The notes: generated from the letters alone by a model not told the origin. DNA of 64,000 nt from Xiphophorus maculatus (GCF_002775205.1 NC_036451.1:24148288-24212287), one strand, 5' to 3'; shown: positions 11,760-23,345, counted from the stretch's first letter. Translations and numbers: made by a program.

Positions 11760-11991
11760 TTGTGGAGTACAGAGAGGAGGAGGAGGAGGAGGAGGAGGAG
11801 GAGGCGATGGGGAGCCGCTGACGATGCTGCGCGCGCAGCTTCAGTCTGGAGTCGCTACGACGGAGCCGCAATGAAGAGATAAATAGCGACGATATCTATT
11901 TATTTTTGGAGTATTACGGCTCTAATTTCTTTGTTAATTGGAGTGAAGCGGTCCGAGGCGAAAGGCACTAATGTGCTCTTCTGTTTAGCGG
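11760..11991 (+). promoter_or_regulatory. rai2: Candidate RAI2 promoter and non-coding exon 1
   Basis: CpG-rich sequence stands out sharply from AT-rich surroundings: an AGG tract, then GCGCGCGCAG-type sequence, ending in a strong donor GG|GTGAGT at 11992. The coding exon of RAI2 at 20341 begins with a clean acceptor six bases before its ATG, so at least one upstream non-coding exon must exist. This is the best candidate on the correct strand. A 16-codon upstream ORF (ATG 11824, TGA about 11872) would lie in the leader. The transcription start is not determined; an unrelated transcript is the alternative. Confidence 0.55.
11773..11803. repeat. (AGG)n microsatellite at candidate RAI2 exon 1
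   Basis: About ten near-perfect GAG/GGA triplets lie at the 5' edge of the CpG-rich segment. Confidence 0.85.
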
Positions 11992-12465
11992 GTGAGTTTT
12001 ACCGCTGGCGTTTGGAGCAAAACTGTCATCTGAAGGCAGAATGACATTAGAGGGACGAGGGGGGATAAGATGAAACGGGGTGAGCTGTGGCTTTTCTGCA
12101 TATTACAGTCTCTGGCAGGCTGTAGTATGAACTGACACTAGCATTTTTACTGAACAATAGTTACCAAGCTAATGCTGTGTTCTTTAGCTTTTAAGCGCTA
12201 ACGCGGCTCCGTTCATGTCGGTGTTTCAGACGGTGCGGACAGCTAGCTTGTGCGGGGAAATAAGGCGTACAGTGTTTGACGGCTGAGAGGGAGAGGAGGG
12301 AGGCTCTCACTCAATAACGCGGTTATTATCATTCAGGACGGAGACATCCTTGTCTTTGATATAACGCTTAAAGTCAGGGGAGCCTCAAAGCGACGTGCGG
12401 AGATGTGCGCAGACACGGCGCTCCGTCTGCCCTGCTTTTCAAGACAAGCCGTCGGCTTACGGACC

Positions 12466-12531
12466 AGACGCACCAGGGACCGGGTTCAGACGCACCAGGG
12501 ACCGGGTTCAGACGCACCAGGGACCGGGCTC
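12466..12531. repeat. Three-copy 22-bp minisatellite
   Basis: Units lie at 12466-12487, 12488-12509 and 12510-12531. Each begins AGACGCACCAGGGACCGG, and the third differs by one base. The array sits in GC-rich DNA about 0.5 kb downstream of candidate RAI2 exon 1. The tandem array explains the short overlapping open frames here. Confidence 0.92.
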
Positions 12532-12839
12532 GGGGTTGTCTGTGTCTCTCTCGGGGAAATGGGAGCTTTTGTCGCTCAGAGGGAGAGGAAATCTCCTCGG
12601 ATGAGCCCTACAGCGACACAGTCGGGGTCTGTCGCAACTGTCAGCCTTGGGGCTTTGCTGTGTTTGTGTTCTGACAAATTACAGTCACACGGCTGGAAAG
12701 GAAACAGCACATCTAAGCACCTTCTTTGTTGACTTTGTCACGGCACAGCCACTAATTTCAGTGTTTTAGTGTAATTTTATGCAACTAAAGTGGTGCATAA
12801 CTGTGAAGTTAATTGAGTTCTGTCCTATTTAGGCTGATG

Positions 12840-13100
12840 GAAAGAGTATAAAGATACGGACTGGAGCTAGATTCCCCACACTTGCACTCCAGACATCTGA
12901 CCTTACTGCATAATGGTGGCAGTGTCATGATGTGGGAGACCTTGGCAGAGAGTAAGATTAAGCTAAATACTAAAGAAAACCTGTTTGGTTCATCTTCCAG
13001 CAGGGCAATGGCCTAAAGCCTACAGTGAGCGACACAAAGGTATGGTTTAGATTAAAGCACATTCGTGTGTTAGAATGGACCAGTCTTCCCATAGCTATTA
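12840..13100 (+). mobile_element. Tc1-like transposase remnant (catalytic part)
   Basis: It contains the degraded signature of a Tc1 transposase: a GGTGGCAGTGTCATGATGTG block, a TCTTCCAGCAGGGCAATGGC block (catalytic FQQDND-like), then TGGTTTAGATTAAAGCACAT and GTTAGAATGGACCAGTC (WFRSKHI and VLEWPS-like). The frame is broken by indels. Confidence 0.65.
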
Positions 13101-14011
13101 GAGACACACCCTTAAAGACTTGCAGCTGTAATTACAGCAAAAGCTGGTGCTACAAAGAGAAAAATGCGCTCCAAACGTATATTTAACTGTAAAAATATCT
13201 TTAAAATCACGTATCTTCTCCCTTCGCATTTGCGCGTTGAAGTTTTTGAAAAAAGTTCAAAAGTTATGACTATCTATATATTGTAAGCAATCATAAACCA
13301 GCTTCTGGTTGAGATAGTAGAAAAACAGTCTCCAATATAGCATAGTTCGCTTACGATGTTTTTTTTTTGTGATTGTTGTGGCCTAAAATTACTGGTTTTT
13401 CTGCGCCTCTTTCAAAAAGTTGTGGTCAAAGTTGCAATTTTCTTAAGCTTTATTTTTGCGCATAACATTGCCTTACAAAAATTTTTTTAATTGCTGCACG
13501 TAACCCTTCCAAAAAAAAAAAGACATAGCAGTTAATATTTAAAGTGCAAACAACACTTTCAGGTATTTTCTTGAACTAGCACCCTTTATACAGATAAAGT
13601 CATAATCTGATTAATTGTCAAAATGCAAAAGAAGAATTCTATAATGGCCATTCAAGTTAACACCAACTGTATAAACAGTATAAAAAAATCATACAAACAT
13701 TTCAAAATGTTTTTCTCAAAAAAAAAAAACAAAGGCAAATGTTAGCGTTTCATCTTGCAGGTTTGGCTTTTAAAATATGTAGCAGAACAGGAAGTTAAAT
13801 TAGAAGGGAGGCTAAGTGGATTGGTCAGAATTCTGCAGCGTTGCAGTGATTGGTCAGGAAATACGGAAATACCGAAAACTTCAAGGTGATTGGTAAGATT
13901 TGCGGAAACATGGTAAAAATTGGAAGTCCTTGCAAAATGTGCAAATTATACCTGAATTAACATTAACAAATTTGATCACAACTTCCTGGAGAGTCTGCTT
14001 AATACATAAAG

Positions 14012-14141
14012 CATCCATCCATCCATCCATTTTCTAACACCCTTATCCCAGGAGGGTTGCTGGTGCCCATCTCCAGCTAACGTTCCGGGCGAGAGGCAGG
14101 GTACACCATGGACAGGTCGCCAGTCTGTCACAGGGCATACA
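14012..14141 (+). repeat. CCAT-headed dispersed repeat, copy 1
   Basis: A short CATC tract is followed by unique sequence containing TCCGGGCGAGAGGCAGGGTA and GGACAGGTCGCCAGTCTGTC. The same unit recurs in the same orientation at about 52013-52133. It is a common teleost interspersed repeat; I cannot assign the class with certainty. Confidence 0.75.
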
Positions 14142-14239
14142 GTATTATTTTTTCCTTTTTTAAAAAAAGAAAAAGAAAATATGTCCAGAGTCGTAGGCGT
14201 GATGATGGTTATTTCAGTTGTTTTAAACAGAGGTGTTAA

Positions 14240-15110
14240 GTGATTATCATAAAACTGAAGTCGCCATGGCATTTAGAGGACTGACCGGGGGAGAAATGAA
14301 TAAAACATAATCTGGGCTGAAAGGAGATGGGAGTCGGCGTGTCTCTCTAATGAGGGATAATTGGCTAGTGGAGCGGAGGGGGCGTTGATGGAGGTGACCT
14401 TTAGATCGTCTGCCATCCTCCGGCCAGCTCCGCTGCTTTTGTTTCCTCTGGCTCAACTCAAGCACAAAGCCGGAGAGAGGTCTGTCAGAGAAGAAGCAGC
14501 ATCTGCAAAGCTCTCAGACTGCAGCGTTAGCCTAATGCAGCCGAAGCTGAAATTAGTGGGAGAGGCGGAAGCAGGACGGGGGGCGGGGAGGCCGGGTTGC
14601 TGTTTTCTTCCTGCTCTTGACTTGCCAATGGCGTACATTTCATCAATGAGGCAAGGAGAAAGGGGGGGAAAAAAAGAGAAAATGTGGAAATGATTACAGT
14701 AAAGGGGACATGGGAGGGATCTCATTTGGCTCTCTGTTTGGTCTCTTCTGGCCTATTTACTCATTTAGCTGCCTCTGGCGTAGGAACACAGACCGCCTGC
14801 AGATGACGTGTGAGGTTTACGAACAAAATGTGCCGCTGATTTACTCCGCGCTAAAGGAACACTCTGCTATCACTCATACGTTTTTGACTCCAGGTCCGTC
14901 TGGCGTTGCGTGCTTGCGCCATTAGCTCACGTTTTTAATTGTAGCTGCATCACGGTTGGACTGTTTCAAACAGCCCGACCTGCAAACCCTGCTATCGTGT
15001 GGCAACGGGGGGGAAGACTTGTTCCAACAGCACATCGGATTTAGGGAAGATTAGGAGCTTGACTTGGAGCTTTTCAAGGAAATAAAGTTAGGTCGAGCTC
15101 GGAGACGGCG
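14240..15110. other. GC-richer unique block in RAI2 intron, candidate regulatory DNA
   Basis: No repeat signature or exon homology is visible. Base composition is more balanced than the flanks, with few homopolymers. Such islands in introns of developmental genes are often conserved enhancers. This is inference only. Confidence 0.3.
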
Positions 15111-15254
15111 CACATGGGCCAGTTTGTTCTTTTCTTAGCAACAACAAGGACATGCATGTTTGCTCTGACAAGCAGGACAGGAAAGAATAACACAAGTCAT
15201 TTATCTAACTTGTCTCATATCACTAGGAGACAACATGCAAAGCGAGGCCTTGCA

Positions 15255-15620
15255 CAGGCCTGTCACAGTAACAAATTTTACTGGATGGTAAATCGTTCCA
15301 GACATTATCTCAATAAACGATAATATTGTTGTTTTGAGAACATGTTCAAGTATTGATATTGGCATACTAATGCAAGTTTGCCCTCTCAAAGACCAATTTT
15401 GAACGGAGCACGCCACACCGAAGACATTTTAAATACCCCAAATAAATAGATGAAACAATCACAAACACTAATTAAAAGGGAAATTATAACCACACACAAC
15501 AGGAACCATAAATAAGACAGATTATGAGCAATCTGTAAACTGCATTGTGTTTCAAACAGTATTAATCATCAGAATGGGAATTGTTGAGCTCATTTTATCA
15601 TGCGATTATTTGCTTATTAC
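15255..15620 (+). mobile_element. hAT-like MITE, copy A
   Basis: It begins near AGGCCTGTCACAGTAACAAA and carries the shared internal block of GATAAT, TCTCAAAGACCAAT and ACATTTTAAATA, ending near TGCGATTATTTGCTTATT. It is clearly related to copies at about 30975, 32838 (opposite strand) and 54187. Confidence 0.65.
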
Positions 15621-15639
15621 AAGCACAAACTTGAGTGTA

Positions 15640-16312
15640 TTTCATTGGGATTTTACGTAGTACATCCAACTGTAAAGTCGACGAAAAATCATAAATATTA
15701 AAAACACACACGCACATATATACATAAAATCCAATCTCATCATTTCTGTGAAGACCTCAGAGGTTTGGTAAAAGTTTTTTTGAACAAGTCGGATAGGCTA
15801 GGAAACAAACTGCACAGGTCAGGTGTAGAGTTACACACTCCCTCCCCACCACACTGAGCATGTTAGCAGCAGCAGCAGCATCACTCTGGGAGCTTTACTC
15901 TTGCCCTGTATTAGGTTTCTAATAATAGGTTTCAGATAATAAAAAAAAATCAGCACATTCTGTGGACTTCTTTTCACTTTAGCCTATTTTGCACAATATT
16001 AAAAATACATATAGATCACTCGAGGAGTTCTGGGTGAAATATATGTATAAACAAAGAGGGGGTTTTTTTTGTTTGTTGTTTTTTTACCTGAAATGCAAAA
16101 TGTTTTTATACAGTTTTTGCTTAATTACTGTTCTGATGGTGTTCTTCCAGGATATGTACTCTAGTTAACCATTAATTAATTGCTAAATGAGTTTACGATT
16201 AATTTGACTAATTCTTTCAGGCATAAGTAAAGTGCACATAAAGTTTGTGGGTGAAACATGACAAAATGTGAAAGGATTATAGGGGTATATTAGTAATTTG
16301 CAAGGCGCTGTA
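15640..16312. mobile_element. Degenerate Tc1-like dispersed repeat
   Basis: The left end carries TTCATTGGGATTTTACGTAG and the right end carries ACATGACAAAATGTGAAAGG and TTGCAAGGCGCTGTAAA. These match the two inverted ends of a teleost Tc1-like repeat family also seen at 22745, 47790 and 61990. No coding frame remains. Confidence 0.55.
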
Positions 16313-18979
16313 AATAATGCTCGTGTCACATCTTTGATCTTCCCTATCTGAGACAACATTGACACAAAGAGAAGGCAGCGAGGTGGATAATGTGATGGGG
16401 GGGGGGAAGCGATGAGCACAGCCTCTCTGTGTACTTTGGATCGCTTGAGCAAGCTGGTTAGACTTCCTACTTTGAGTTTGACATTGTTCTCACATGATTC
16501 AAGTGAACTAGAGGCAAAGCAGTGACCTGTGAACACACCCGCGGAGGGGAAGGGGGGGACGGCTGATAACGTGTCACTCGAATGGCGATTACTTTTTAGC
16601 ATCAGGTCATGTGATCTGGACTACTGCTAACACAGCTTTTAAATTCTCTCATAGCTGACTTGTCTGAGCCTCAACACTTTTCTAAACGAGGGTTATGTTT
16701 ATTTTCTTCTCTGTCTTCACTCGGGATTTTAGGACAGTGTTAAAGTCCCGACTGAGAAAGGCTTCTTTCTTGGGCATTATCGTGTCAAAGGCCTCATGAC
16801 CGTCTTATCAAGCAGGAAATATGTTGCCTGAAATTTCCTGGAATGCATGCGAGGCCAGGGCATCTAAAATAATGGCGGGGGGAAGCGTTTCCGATTCATA
16901 TTCCTAAATTAGATCCAGTTTTTTTTCTGCGTGCGTGTGTCTGTTTTATGCCTTTGATGAAAAGGGATCGTAAAATGAAAGTGATGAATGAACGATAAAA
17001 GGGTCTTGCCCATGGATTGTATCCAGCAAATGTGTGGTTTCTTGAGTCAACAGTCTGTCCTTTTGGCCCTGGCTGAGATCCCATGACTTGCACAATGAGT
17101 GAGGACATTATGAGGACAAAGCAGAGAGTGTGGCACATAAGTCTGTTAGTTGCATGTGTGCCGCCATGACAAGCTGGCTCATCATTCATACTTTTTTTTT
17201 TAATCGTCAAGTACAAGTTTTGTCTTGACAGTGTTTTAAAAAAGAGCTTTGAACATGCAGGACATTGTAAAAATAAATAAATACAAAAGTACTCATACGC
17301 CATGACGTTTTAGATTTCTAGATGATGGATGTGTAAAGCTTTATATTTTTCTTTATAACCTGCTTTTGAAACTTGTTTATCATCATCTTCTTTGGTTAAT
17401 GTTACTCAGACCATTGGTACCATCCAACGGCAGACATCAGGGGGCTCTGTGCTTATGATAAATAAAAAAATAAAATAAATTACTTGCATACATTTGGCTC
17501 TATTTGACTGCATATTTTAGACCAGGCCATCATTTAAATGATCAAGAAAGCAGACAACAGATAAAAAGAGGAAACTATGTAGTACACCGACTAAACATGA
17601 ACACAAGACTTTGTTTTAGATGAAGTGCCAGCAGCACATGCAGTACTTTCATATCAGCTAGGAATCTGTCCACCAGAGTTAAAACATTTACCAAGAGAAG
17701 GTCACAAAGGAAAACCTGACCCAGTTCCGATCAATACTTTTATCCATCAGTCTGATGGAGCCGATATCTCAGTTGCTGCTGTTGTTTTAACCCTCTTATC
17801 CTACAGTGTGTGCTTTGTCTCACTACATGACACCGCTGTACAACACATGTCCTGCCTGCGCCGACTCTCATCCCCCCACAGTCCCTCCTGTAATAATAAA
17901 ACGTCTCTTGGGTGCTTGGAGAGATGATCACTCCAATATCAGCAGAGTCAATTATTCATACAGATGGGTGCAAGCAGGATAATGTTCAGCTCTGGGGGGG
18001 AAAAAAGGGGATGGGAAAAGTTTGATGTCTGTGACACATACCAACATAGGCAGCACCTTTATAGTGAATAACTCCATTAAATACACCCACGCAGTTTCAA
18101 TTTTCTAATAAAAACGTGACCCTTCTCTTTCTTCGTGCAGCTTTCATGTAGTGTCGTGTTGCCTCAGTGAGCAGAGAGGAGTAGGCATGTTTCCCTTAGG
18201 CTGGTATTATATTGTTCTGTAGCATAGATGAGACATTGTAATAAGGCTCTGATGGATTACTCTGGAAGCAGATGGTGGCTCGGTCATCTTGTCCTGCATT
18301 CATGCGTGAAAACATCCCTGAGCATGCTTTAACACAACCCAGTAAAAGCCTTTTGAAAGTTTTCATACCCTCGAACGTGTGATTATTTTAGTAATAAATT
18401 ATTCTGGATATTAATCTATTATCGGATAAAAGAAATCTCGACACATTTTGCAGATTTTTTATTTAACCACTTATTTTAGATAATATTTGAAATACTTTTA
18501 AAAAATGCATTTAAATTATGTAAAGAAAATAGAACAATTTATAAGAGCAAGAAGTGTTTTTTTTATCACAATAAAGGAATCTTTAAAATGTTCTGGAATA
18601 CATATTTCTAAGGAGAAAAACTCAACATTTTGATAACTTTTAATGTCCCATCCCTGAACTCCTTACTGACTGAAGGTGAAAACAGTAGGTAAAAATCCCT
18701 TGGAGGAGTTTGTTACCGTTTGAGGGGAGTAAAAATGAAAAATGACCAAATATTGTCCTTTGACCCAAAATGGCTGCCTCTGTATATTTTAGGACATAGT
18801 ATAAAAATACTTTTTTTCTTGATTTGAGGGGGGCGTGGATCTACCTACATACCAAATTACAGATCTCTACAAAGTACTGGTCGGCCCATCTCAGTTTAGG
18901 GGGCGATGTAGAGCAGTTTGATCACATCCACTTTCAATTTAATTAAAAACGTTTGATTTGTCAGGATTTCGAGTCAATT

Positions 18980-20060
18980 GTGGAACTCTTAAACCCTACT
19001 ATGTGTTTATGTTTGGATAAATGATTAAACTGGGCCACTTTTTGTAGCAGTCAGCAATGTCCTGGCATAATTCTTGGTGGATATCTGACCACTCTTTCTC
19101 AGGATGTTGGTCAAGTTCATGTAAATTGGGTGATTTCCTGCCATAGACTCAGCACAATCCACAATAGGGGGCATTACAGTATAGCTTAATACTAATCTGC
19201 TTTGTCTGTTCTAAAACCAGTTTTAAATTGTGTTTTGGTATTGTTCTCTCCTTGGAACACAAAAGTGAAAAGTTAGAAAGTTCAACAGGAACCACCAAGG
19301 GGGAAGTCTACCATTAAATGAAAACCACCAGTGTAATGGTCACAGTGACACAAGTTTAACATTTTCTGCTTCCCTGGTGCATTGCCAAACAGTGTATGGG
19401 ATAGTGAGGGACCTCTAAAGTTTTCATCTGAACAGCTAAGTAGTTGAAAGTTGGACACCTGTATGAACTTGTGTTCCAACACGACAATGATCCAAAACAC
19501 ACACCAAACCACTGGGTTTTGGAATAGATGCAGCTGGATAGTGTCTGGGCTCTCTCTTAGAGATAGGGTGAGAAGCTCAGTCATCCGGGAGGGACTCAGA
19601 GTAGAGCCGCTGCTCCTTCACATCGAGAGGAGCCAGTTGAGGTGGCTCGGGCATCTGGTCAGGATGCCTCCTGGATGCCTCCCTTGTGAGGTGTACCGGG
19701 CACGTCCCACCAGGAGGAGGCCCCGGGGAAGACCCAGGACACGCTGGAGGGACTATGTCTCTCGGCTGGCCTGGGAAAGCCTCGGGATTCCCCCGGAGGA
19801 GCTGGAACAAGTGGCTGGGGAGAGGAAAGTCTGGGCCTCCCTTCTGAAGCTGCTACCCCCACGACCTGACCTCGAATAAGCAGAAGAAAATGGATGGATG
19901 GATGGATGGATGCAGCTGGCTTATTTGAGCTTTGCTGGCTTAAAGGTAGACCAAGTCTATGCCAAGAAACAAGTCCATTTAAATTAAATGGCACTTCCAA
20001 AAAGAAATGGGGTCAAATATGTAGTCAGAATTATGCCAATCATTGACAATAAAACTGCCT
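18980..20060 (+). mobile_element. Tc1-like remnant split by a LINE insertion
   Basis: At about 19468-19510 the sequence reads TTGTGTTCCAACACGACAAT then GATCCAAAACACACACC, encoding the family motif F-HDNDPKHT of the Tc1 transposase catalytic core. The upstream stretch resembles the transposon body. The element is interrupted at 19538 by a separate LINE end and resumes after 19920. It is frameshifted and inactive. Confidence 0.6.
19527..19919 (+). mobile_element. 3' end of a Rex3/RTE-like non-LTR retrotransposon with target-site duplication
   Basis: An open frame translates to the C-terminus typical of fish RTE-type LINEs, including RWLGHLVRMP, RRRPRGRPRTRWRDY and LGIPPEELEQVA, with its stop at 19877-19879. 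It ends in a (GGAT)n tail at about 19891-19911, the hallmark of Rex3. An 11-bp direct repeat GATGCAGCTGG flanks it (19527-19537 and 19909-19919), marking target-primed insertion of a heavily 5'-truncated copy. The family name is from memory and could be another RTE subfamily. Confidence 0.75.
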
Positions 20061-20346
20061 ACAAAACTGTGTGGAAGATGGGCATTTTGTTAAGGGACAT
20101 TCATCAAAATCATTACTGAGAGTAAATGTATATATTTGAGTCTTTATGTATGTATGATTTTGTTTTGGTGTGGATTAGAGACAATACACAAAAAACTGTG
20201 TACTGAGTGAGTTTCCACAATGAACTACTGACCGAACAGAAGTAGTTCTGAAGCTCTGCTCATGATCATCAAATATTCAGGTTTTTGTGTTTCTGTATTA
20301 GCAGGAAGAACTAACTTCATGATATTTTTCACCTTTTCAGACCATC

Positions 20347-21963
20347 ATGGAAGGCAATGACGATGTGCGTCTGAACGCAGCGCAGCCGCAGAATAATGCT
20401 GAGGAGGGAAGAGGGGAAGTCCTTGGTAAAGTGGAAGACGGATCAAACCCTCTCACCAGTGACTCTTGTGATGGCAGCGTGACCAAAGGAGGGCTCTCTA
20501 ACCATGTAGACGATCCTTCGCCCTCAGTGGTCGGTCCCGCCGCCGAGTCTCCTGGAGGAGTGGCCCTGAAAGTGGCCACCACCGTTCTCCACCCGGTGTG
20601 TCTGGGAGAGAGTCCACTGATGCTGCCCATCCACCTCCAGATGGCCGGAGCGGCCGCGCCTCAGCTTGGACAAATAGGGGCGGCGCCATTTTTGATAGCA
20701 GGCCAAAGCCCGGTGTCACTCCCATTGGTCCTGGACCAGCAGGTCATCCAGCACATGAGTCCCAACATCATCCCTCAAACCGCCACCTGTGCGCAGCTGC
20801 CCCTCCAGAACAATGTCCTGTGTCAGAATCCTCTGTCGTTCGGTTTGCCTCCGGCTATCGATCCAAAGGCAGCTGGACAGACACAGGAAGCCAACCTGCT
20901 GTCCCTCCTGCAAAATCCGGCGTTCGCAGCCATCCTGCAGGATCTTTTCCCTCCCCAAGCAGGATCTTCTGCCTGTCAGTCCCCAGGCTCTGCCTTTTTC
21001 CCCCTTCCTCCTCTCCCACCTCCCTACACCTCCCCTTTGGCTCCTCTGGTTCCACCTGCCACTCTCCTAGTCCCCTATCCCGTGATCATTCCCCTCCCAG
21101 TGCCTCTGCCTGTCCCTCTCCCCATTCCGATCCCCATTGCTCAAAGCGAGGACTCGAAAGGGAGCATGCCAAAACCAGTTTGCACTGTGAATAAAAGCAC
21201 TCAAACGTCATCAAGAGATACTACCTCTCCCTTTTTATCTTCAAAGAAGTGCACACCTCATCCCCAGCCACAGAACGCGTCCCTGTCCTCACCGCCTCTA
21301 GAGGAAGGACAGGTCCTGGACCTCTCCGTCAGGGCGTGCCCGATCGAACCAAAACAGGAATATCCCAGTCCTCAACAGGACAACGTGCTTGATCTGTCTG
21401 TGCCCGGCGTCAGGAAAAAGTGTGTCCAGTCAGAGAGGAAAGTAGCTTTAGAGTCTGGCCAAGGCGCCACCAATGCCTCGTTGTCACTGGGCGTCGAATG
21501 TACGCCGGGTTTAGATTCCAAACTCCTGGGCAGCTTGACCTCGCTGGAGTTCAGCCGACAACACAAGTGGCTGGTCGACACCGGCGTTGCTGGATCCAGC
21601 TCTCTGAGCCAAGAGGCATCTCTTGGCGGAGCCGGGAACCTGGAGATAGTCAGCACATCGCAGACGGCCAAGGTGATCGTCTCCGTGAAGGACGCCATTC
21701 CTGCCATTTTGTGTGGGAAAATCAAAGGCCTTTCAGGGGTCTCCACCAAGAACTTCTCCATCAAACGGGATGGCAGCCAGGGGGCCTCCCTGCAGCAACT
21801 CTACGCCATGCCGTCATCGTCTCACGGGGAGCAAGACCCCAACAACCCCCATAAAAAGGTCACTAAAAACAGAGCCATCAAGCTAAAGAAGGTCAGCTCC
21901 CAGGAGATCCACTTCCTCCCAATTAAGAAGCAGAGACTTGCTGCGCTGCTGCCTAGGAAGTGA
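20347..21963 (+). CDS. rai2: Retinoic acid-induced protein 2 (RAI2)
   Basis: RAI2 is a vertebrate nuclear co-regulator that binds the co-repressor CtBP. The 538-residue frame is unbroken and close to the mammalian 530. The start is ATG 20347 in a good context (ATCATGG), just after acceptor TTTTCAG|ACC. Visible blocks are ALKVATTVLHPVCLGES (from residue 73), a Pro-rich stretch with PATLLVPYPVIIPLPVP (about 237-255), two CtBP-type motifs VLDLSV (residues 323-328 and 347-352), AKVIVSVKDAIPAILCGK (441-458), GLSGVSTKNFS, and a basic tail with KLKKVSSQEIHFLPIKKQR (512-530), a likely nuclear localisation signal, ending LLPRK. The single coding exon agrees with known RAI2 structure. In mammals the motifs are ALDLS; here both have Val first. 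Confidence 0.96.
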   Translation: MEGNDDVRLNAAQPQNNAEEGRGEVLGKVEDGSNPLTSDSCDGSVTKGGLSNHVDDPSPSVVGPAAESPGGVALKVATTVLHPVCLGESPLMLPIHLQMAGAAAPQLGQIGAAPFLIAGQSPVSLPLVLDQQVIQHMSPNIIPQTATCAQLPLQNNVLCQNPLSFGLPPAIDPKAAGQTQEANLLSLLQNPAFAAILQDLFPPQAGSSACQSPGSAFFPLPPLPPPYTSPLAPLVPPATLLVPYPVIIPLPVPLPVPLPIPIPIAQSEDSKGSMPKPVCTVNKSTQTSSRDTTSPFLSSKKCTPHPQPQNASLSSPPLEEGQVLDLSVRACPIEPKQEYPSPQQDNVLDLSVPGVRKKCVQSERKVALESGQGATNASLSLGVECTPGLDSKLLGSLTSLEFSRQHKWLVDTGVAGSSSLSQEASLGGAGNLEIVSTSQTAKVIVSVKDAIPAILCGKIKGLSGVSTKNFSIKRDGSQGASLQQLYAMPSSSHGEQDPNNPHKKVTKNRAIKLKKVSSQEIHFLPIKKQRLAALLPRK

Positions 21964-22740
21964 GAGGGCTCCCAGGAGGGAGGAGAGGGGAGATTAATAG
22001 CTGCATGGCTCCACCATCTCCCCGGATAGTATAATATAACACTCACATGAGGGGCATTCTGCACTGAGAATCAAACATTCATCTGTCCAATCAGAGAGCA
22101 GCTTTGGATCAGAAAGCGAAGCTCTGTGTGAGATATTAAATTTCTCTGAACTGCTGTGTTTTTTCTTTAGTAAAGTGTGAGAATACGTTGTGTTATACTG
22201 AAACGTGTTGTGTATGGCAGCTTCACTCACTCATTGTGTGTCTCAGTAAACGGGAGACGTCGATTTTGTAACACCTCACATAAACTCAAACAATCCCTTT
22301 CAGGCACGGCTCCCATTCCTCCGTCCAAGCTTTCCGTTCCACATGTACGTTTTTCATGGAAGTGCACTGAAAACCTGAAAAAAAAAGTGTATACTTTGTT
22401 GACCAAGACTGTTCAAACACGTCACTGGAAATTCCCACTGACATCGAAGCTCACTGGAGCGAAGCGCGCCTTCCTGATTGGTCGGGGTGATTTAGCACGA
22501 GAGGCTAACGACGACTTAGCATCTATTTATGATAAATTCGTCGGACAAATCTTGCCAACAGGTGACAGTCGCAAAGCAAAATGGCTTCTTGGTTTCCTGA
22601 GAAGCGAAGGCTTTTGTAATGGTTTTCACTTTTAATCCGCGAGTTGATGGGAACGAAGGGGAAACTAATGGGGTGGGAATAAGAGCTGCTTTTGTTGCGT
22701 CACGATGCCTTGCGAACGTATTTTAGTTGTTTTGGGGGGT
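21964..22740 (+). other. rai2: RAI2 3' UTR and downstream sequence
   Basis: This is non-repetitive sequence after the RAI2 stop. A 152-codon open frame (22177-22635) has no recognisable domain and starts inside this stretch; I treat it as chance. A convincing poly(A) signal is not visible before the repeat at 22745, so the transcript end is undetermined. Confidence 0.45.
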
Positions 22741-22744
22741 TTTT

Positions 22745-23345
22745 CCCCACATTTTGTCCGTTTATCACCACAAACTAGAGTCTGTTTTATTGGGATTTTA
22801 TGTGATCAATCAACACAAAACAGCTCACAGCTGTAAAGTGAAAGGAAAATAATATTCCTAAAATAATGGCCATTTTTTGCCAGGAGATTTTGGCAACAAA
22901 ATAATAATAATAATAATAATAAAGGTTTTTTTTTTTGAAAAGATAATAAAAAAAGTCACTTTTGACAAAAAAAAAAGAATAAAAAATCGACTTAGGCCCT
23001 TATTTTAGGAAGGTGATGATATATTTTACCATTGAAAAAAAATATCTGAAAAGTGTGGCATGCAGATATCTTAAGTCACAGCCTTTAACTCATTTTTGTC
23101 CCCAGTTTTTGCCTCTAATAATCTTAATTTGTCTCCCTATTAACCTCTGACCAGCTTCCCAGTCACATCACCGCATCATGATGCTGCCACCACCGTGTTT
23201 TATGGTGGGGAATGTATGTTCAGAGTGATAGGAACACAGTATATTTGTAAAAAAAAAAAAAAAAAAGATAATCACAATGTAAATTTTCCTTTCATTTCAT
23301 AACTTTGTATTTATTTGTGTTGGTTTGTCTAATAAAACCCCACTA
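22745..23345. mobile_element. Degenerate Tc1-like repeat with long inverted ends
   Basis: The left end has TTTTATTGGGATTTTATGTG and GTAAAGTGAAAGGAAAATAA. The right end carries the same sequence inverted (AAATTTTCCTTTCATTTCAT, then GTTGGTTTGTCTAATAAAAC). Between them lies TCACCGCATCATGATGCTGC-type sequence from the transposase gene in reverse. The AATAAA at 23331 is part of the repeat. Confidence 0.65.

Larger units (their letters stand above)
11992..20340 (+). other. rai2: Inferred RAI2 intron 1
   Basis: This is the stretch between the candidate exon 1 donor (11992) and the coding-exon acceptor CACCTTTTCAG (ends 20340). It contains Tc1-like remnants, a hAT-like MITE, a CCAT-tailed repeat, a nested Rex3-like LINE end and a GC-richer unique block at about 14240-15110. 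I found no further coding exon. Confidence 0.5.

Noticed and set aside
19577-21854. Several overlapping open frames in and opposite the LINE end and RAI2
   Set aside because: They are shadow frames of the GC-rich LINE tail and of the RAI2 coding exon.
22177-22635. 152-codon open frame after RAI2
   Set aside because: It starts inside the probable RAI2 3' UTR, has no recognised homology, and lacks its own promoter or splice evidence.
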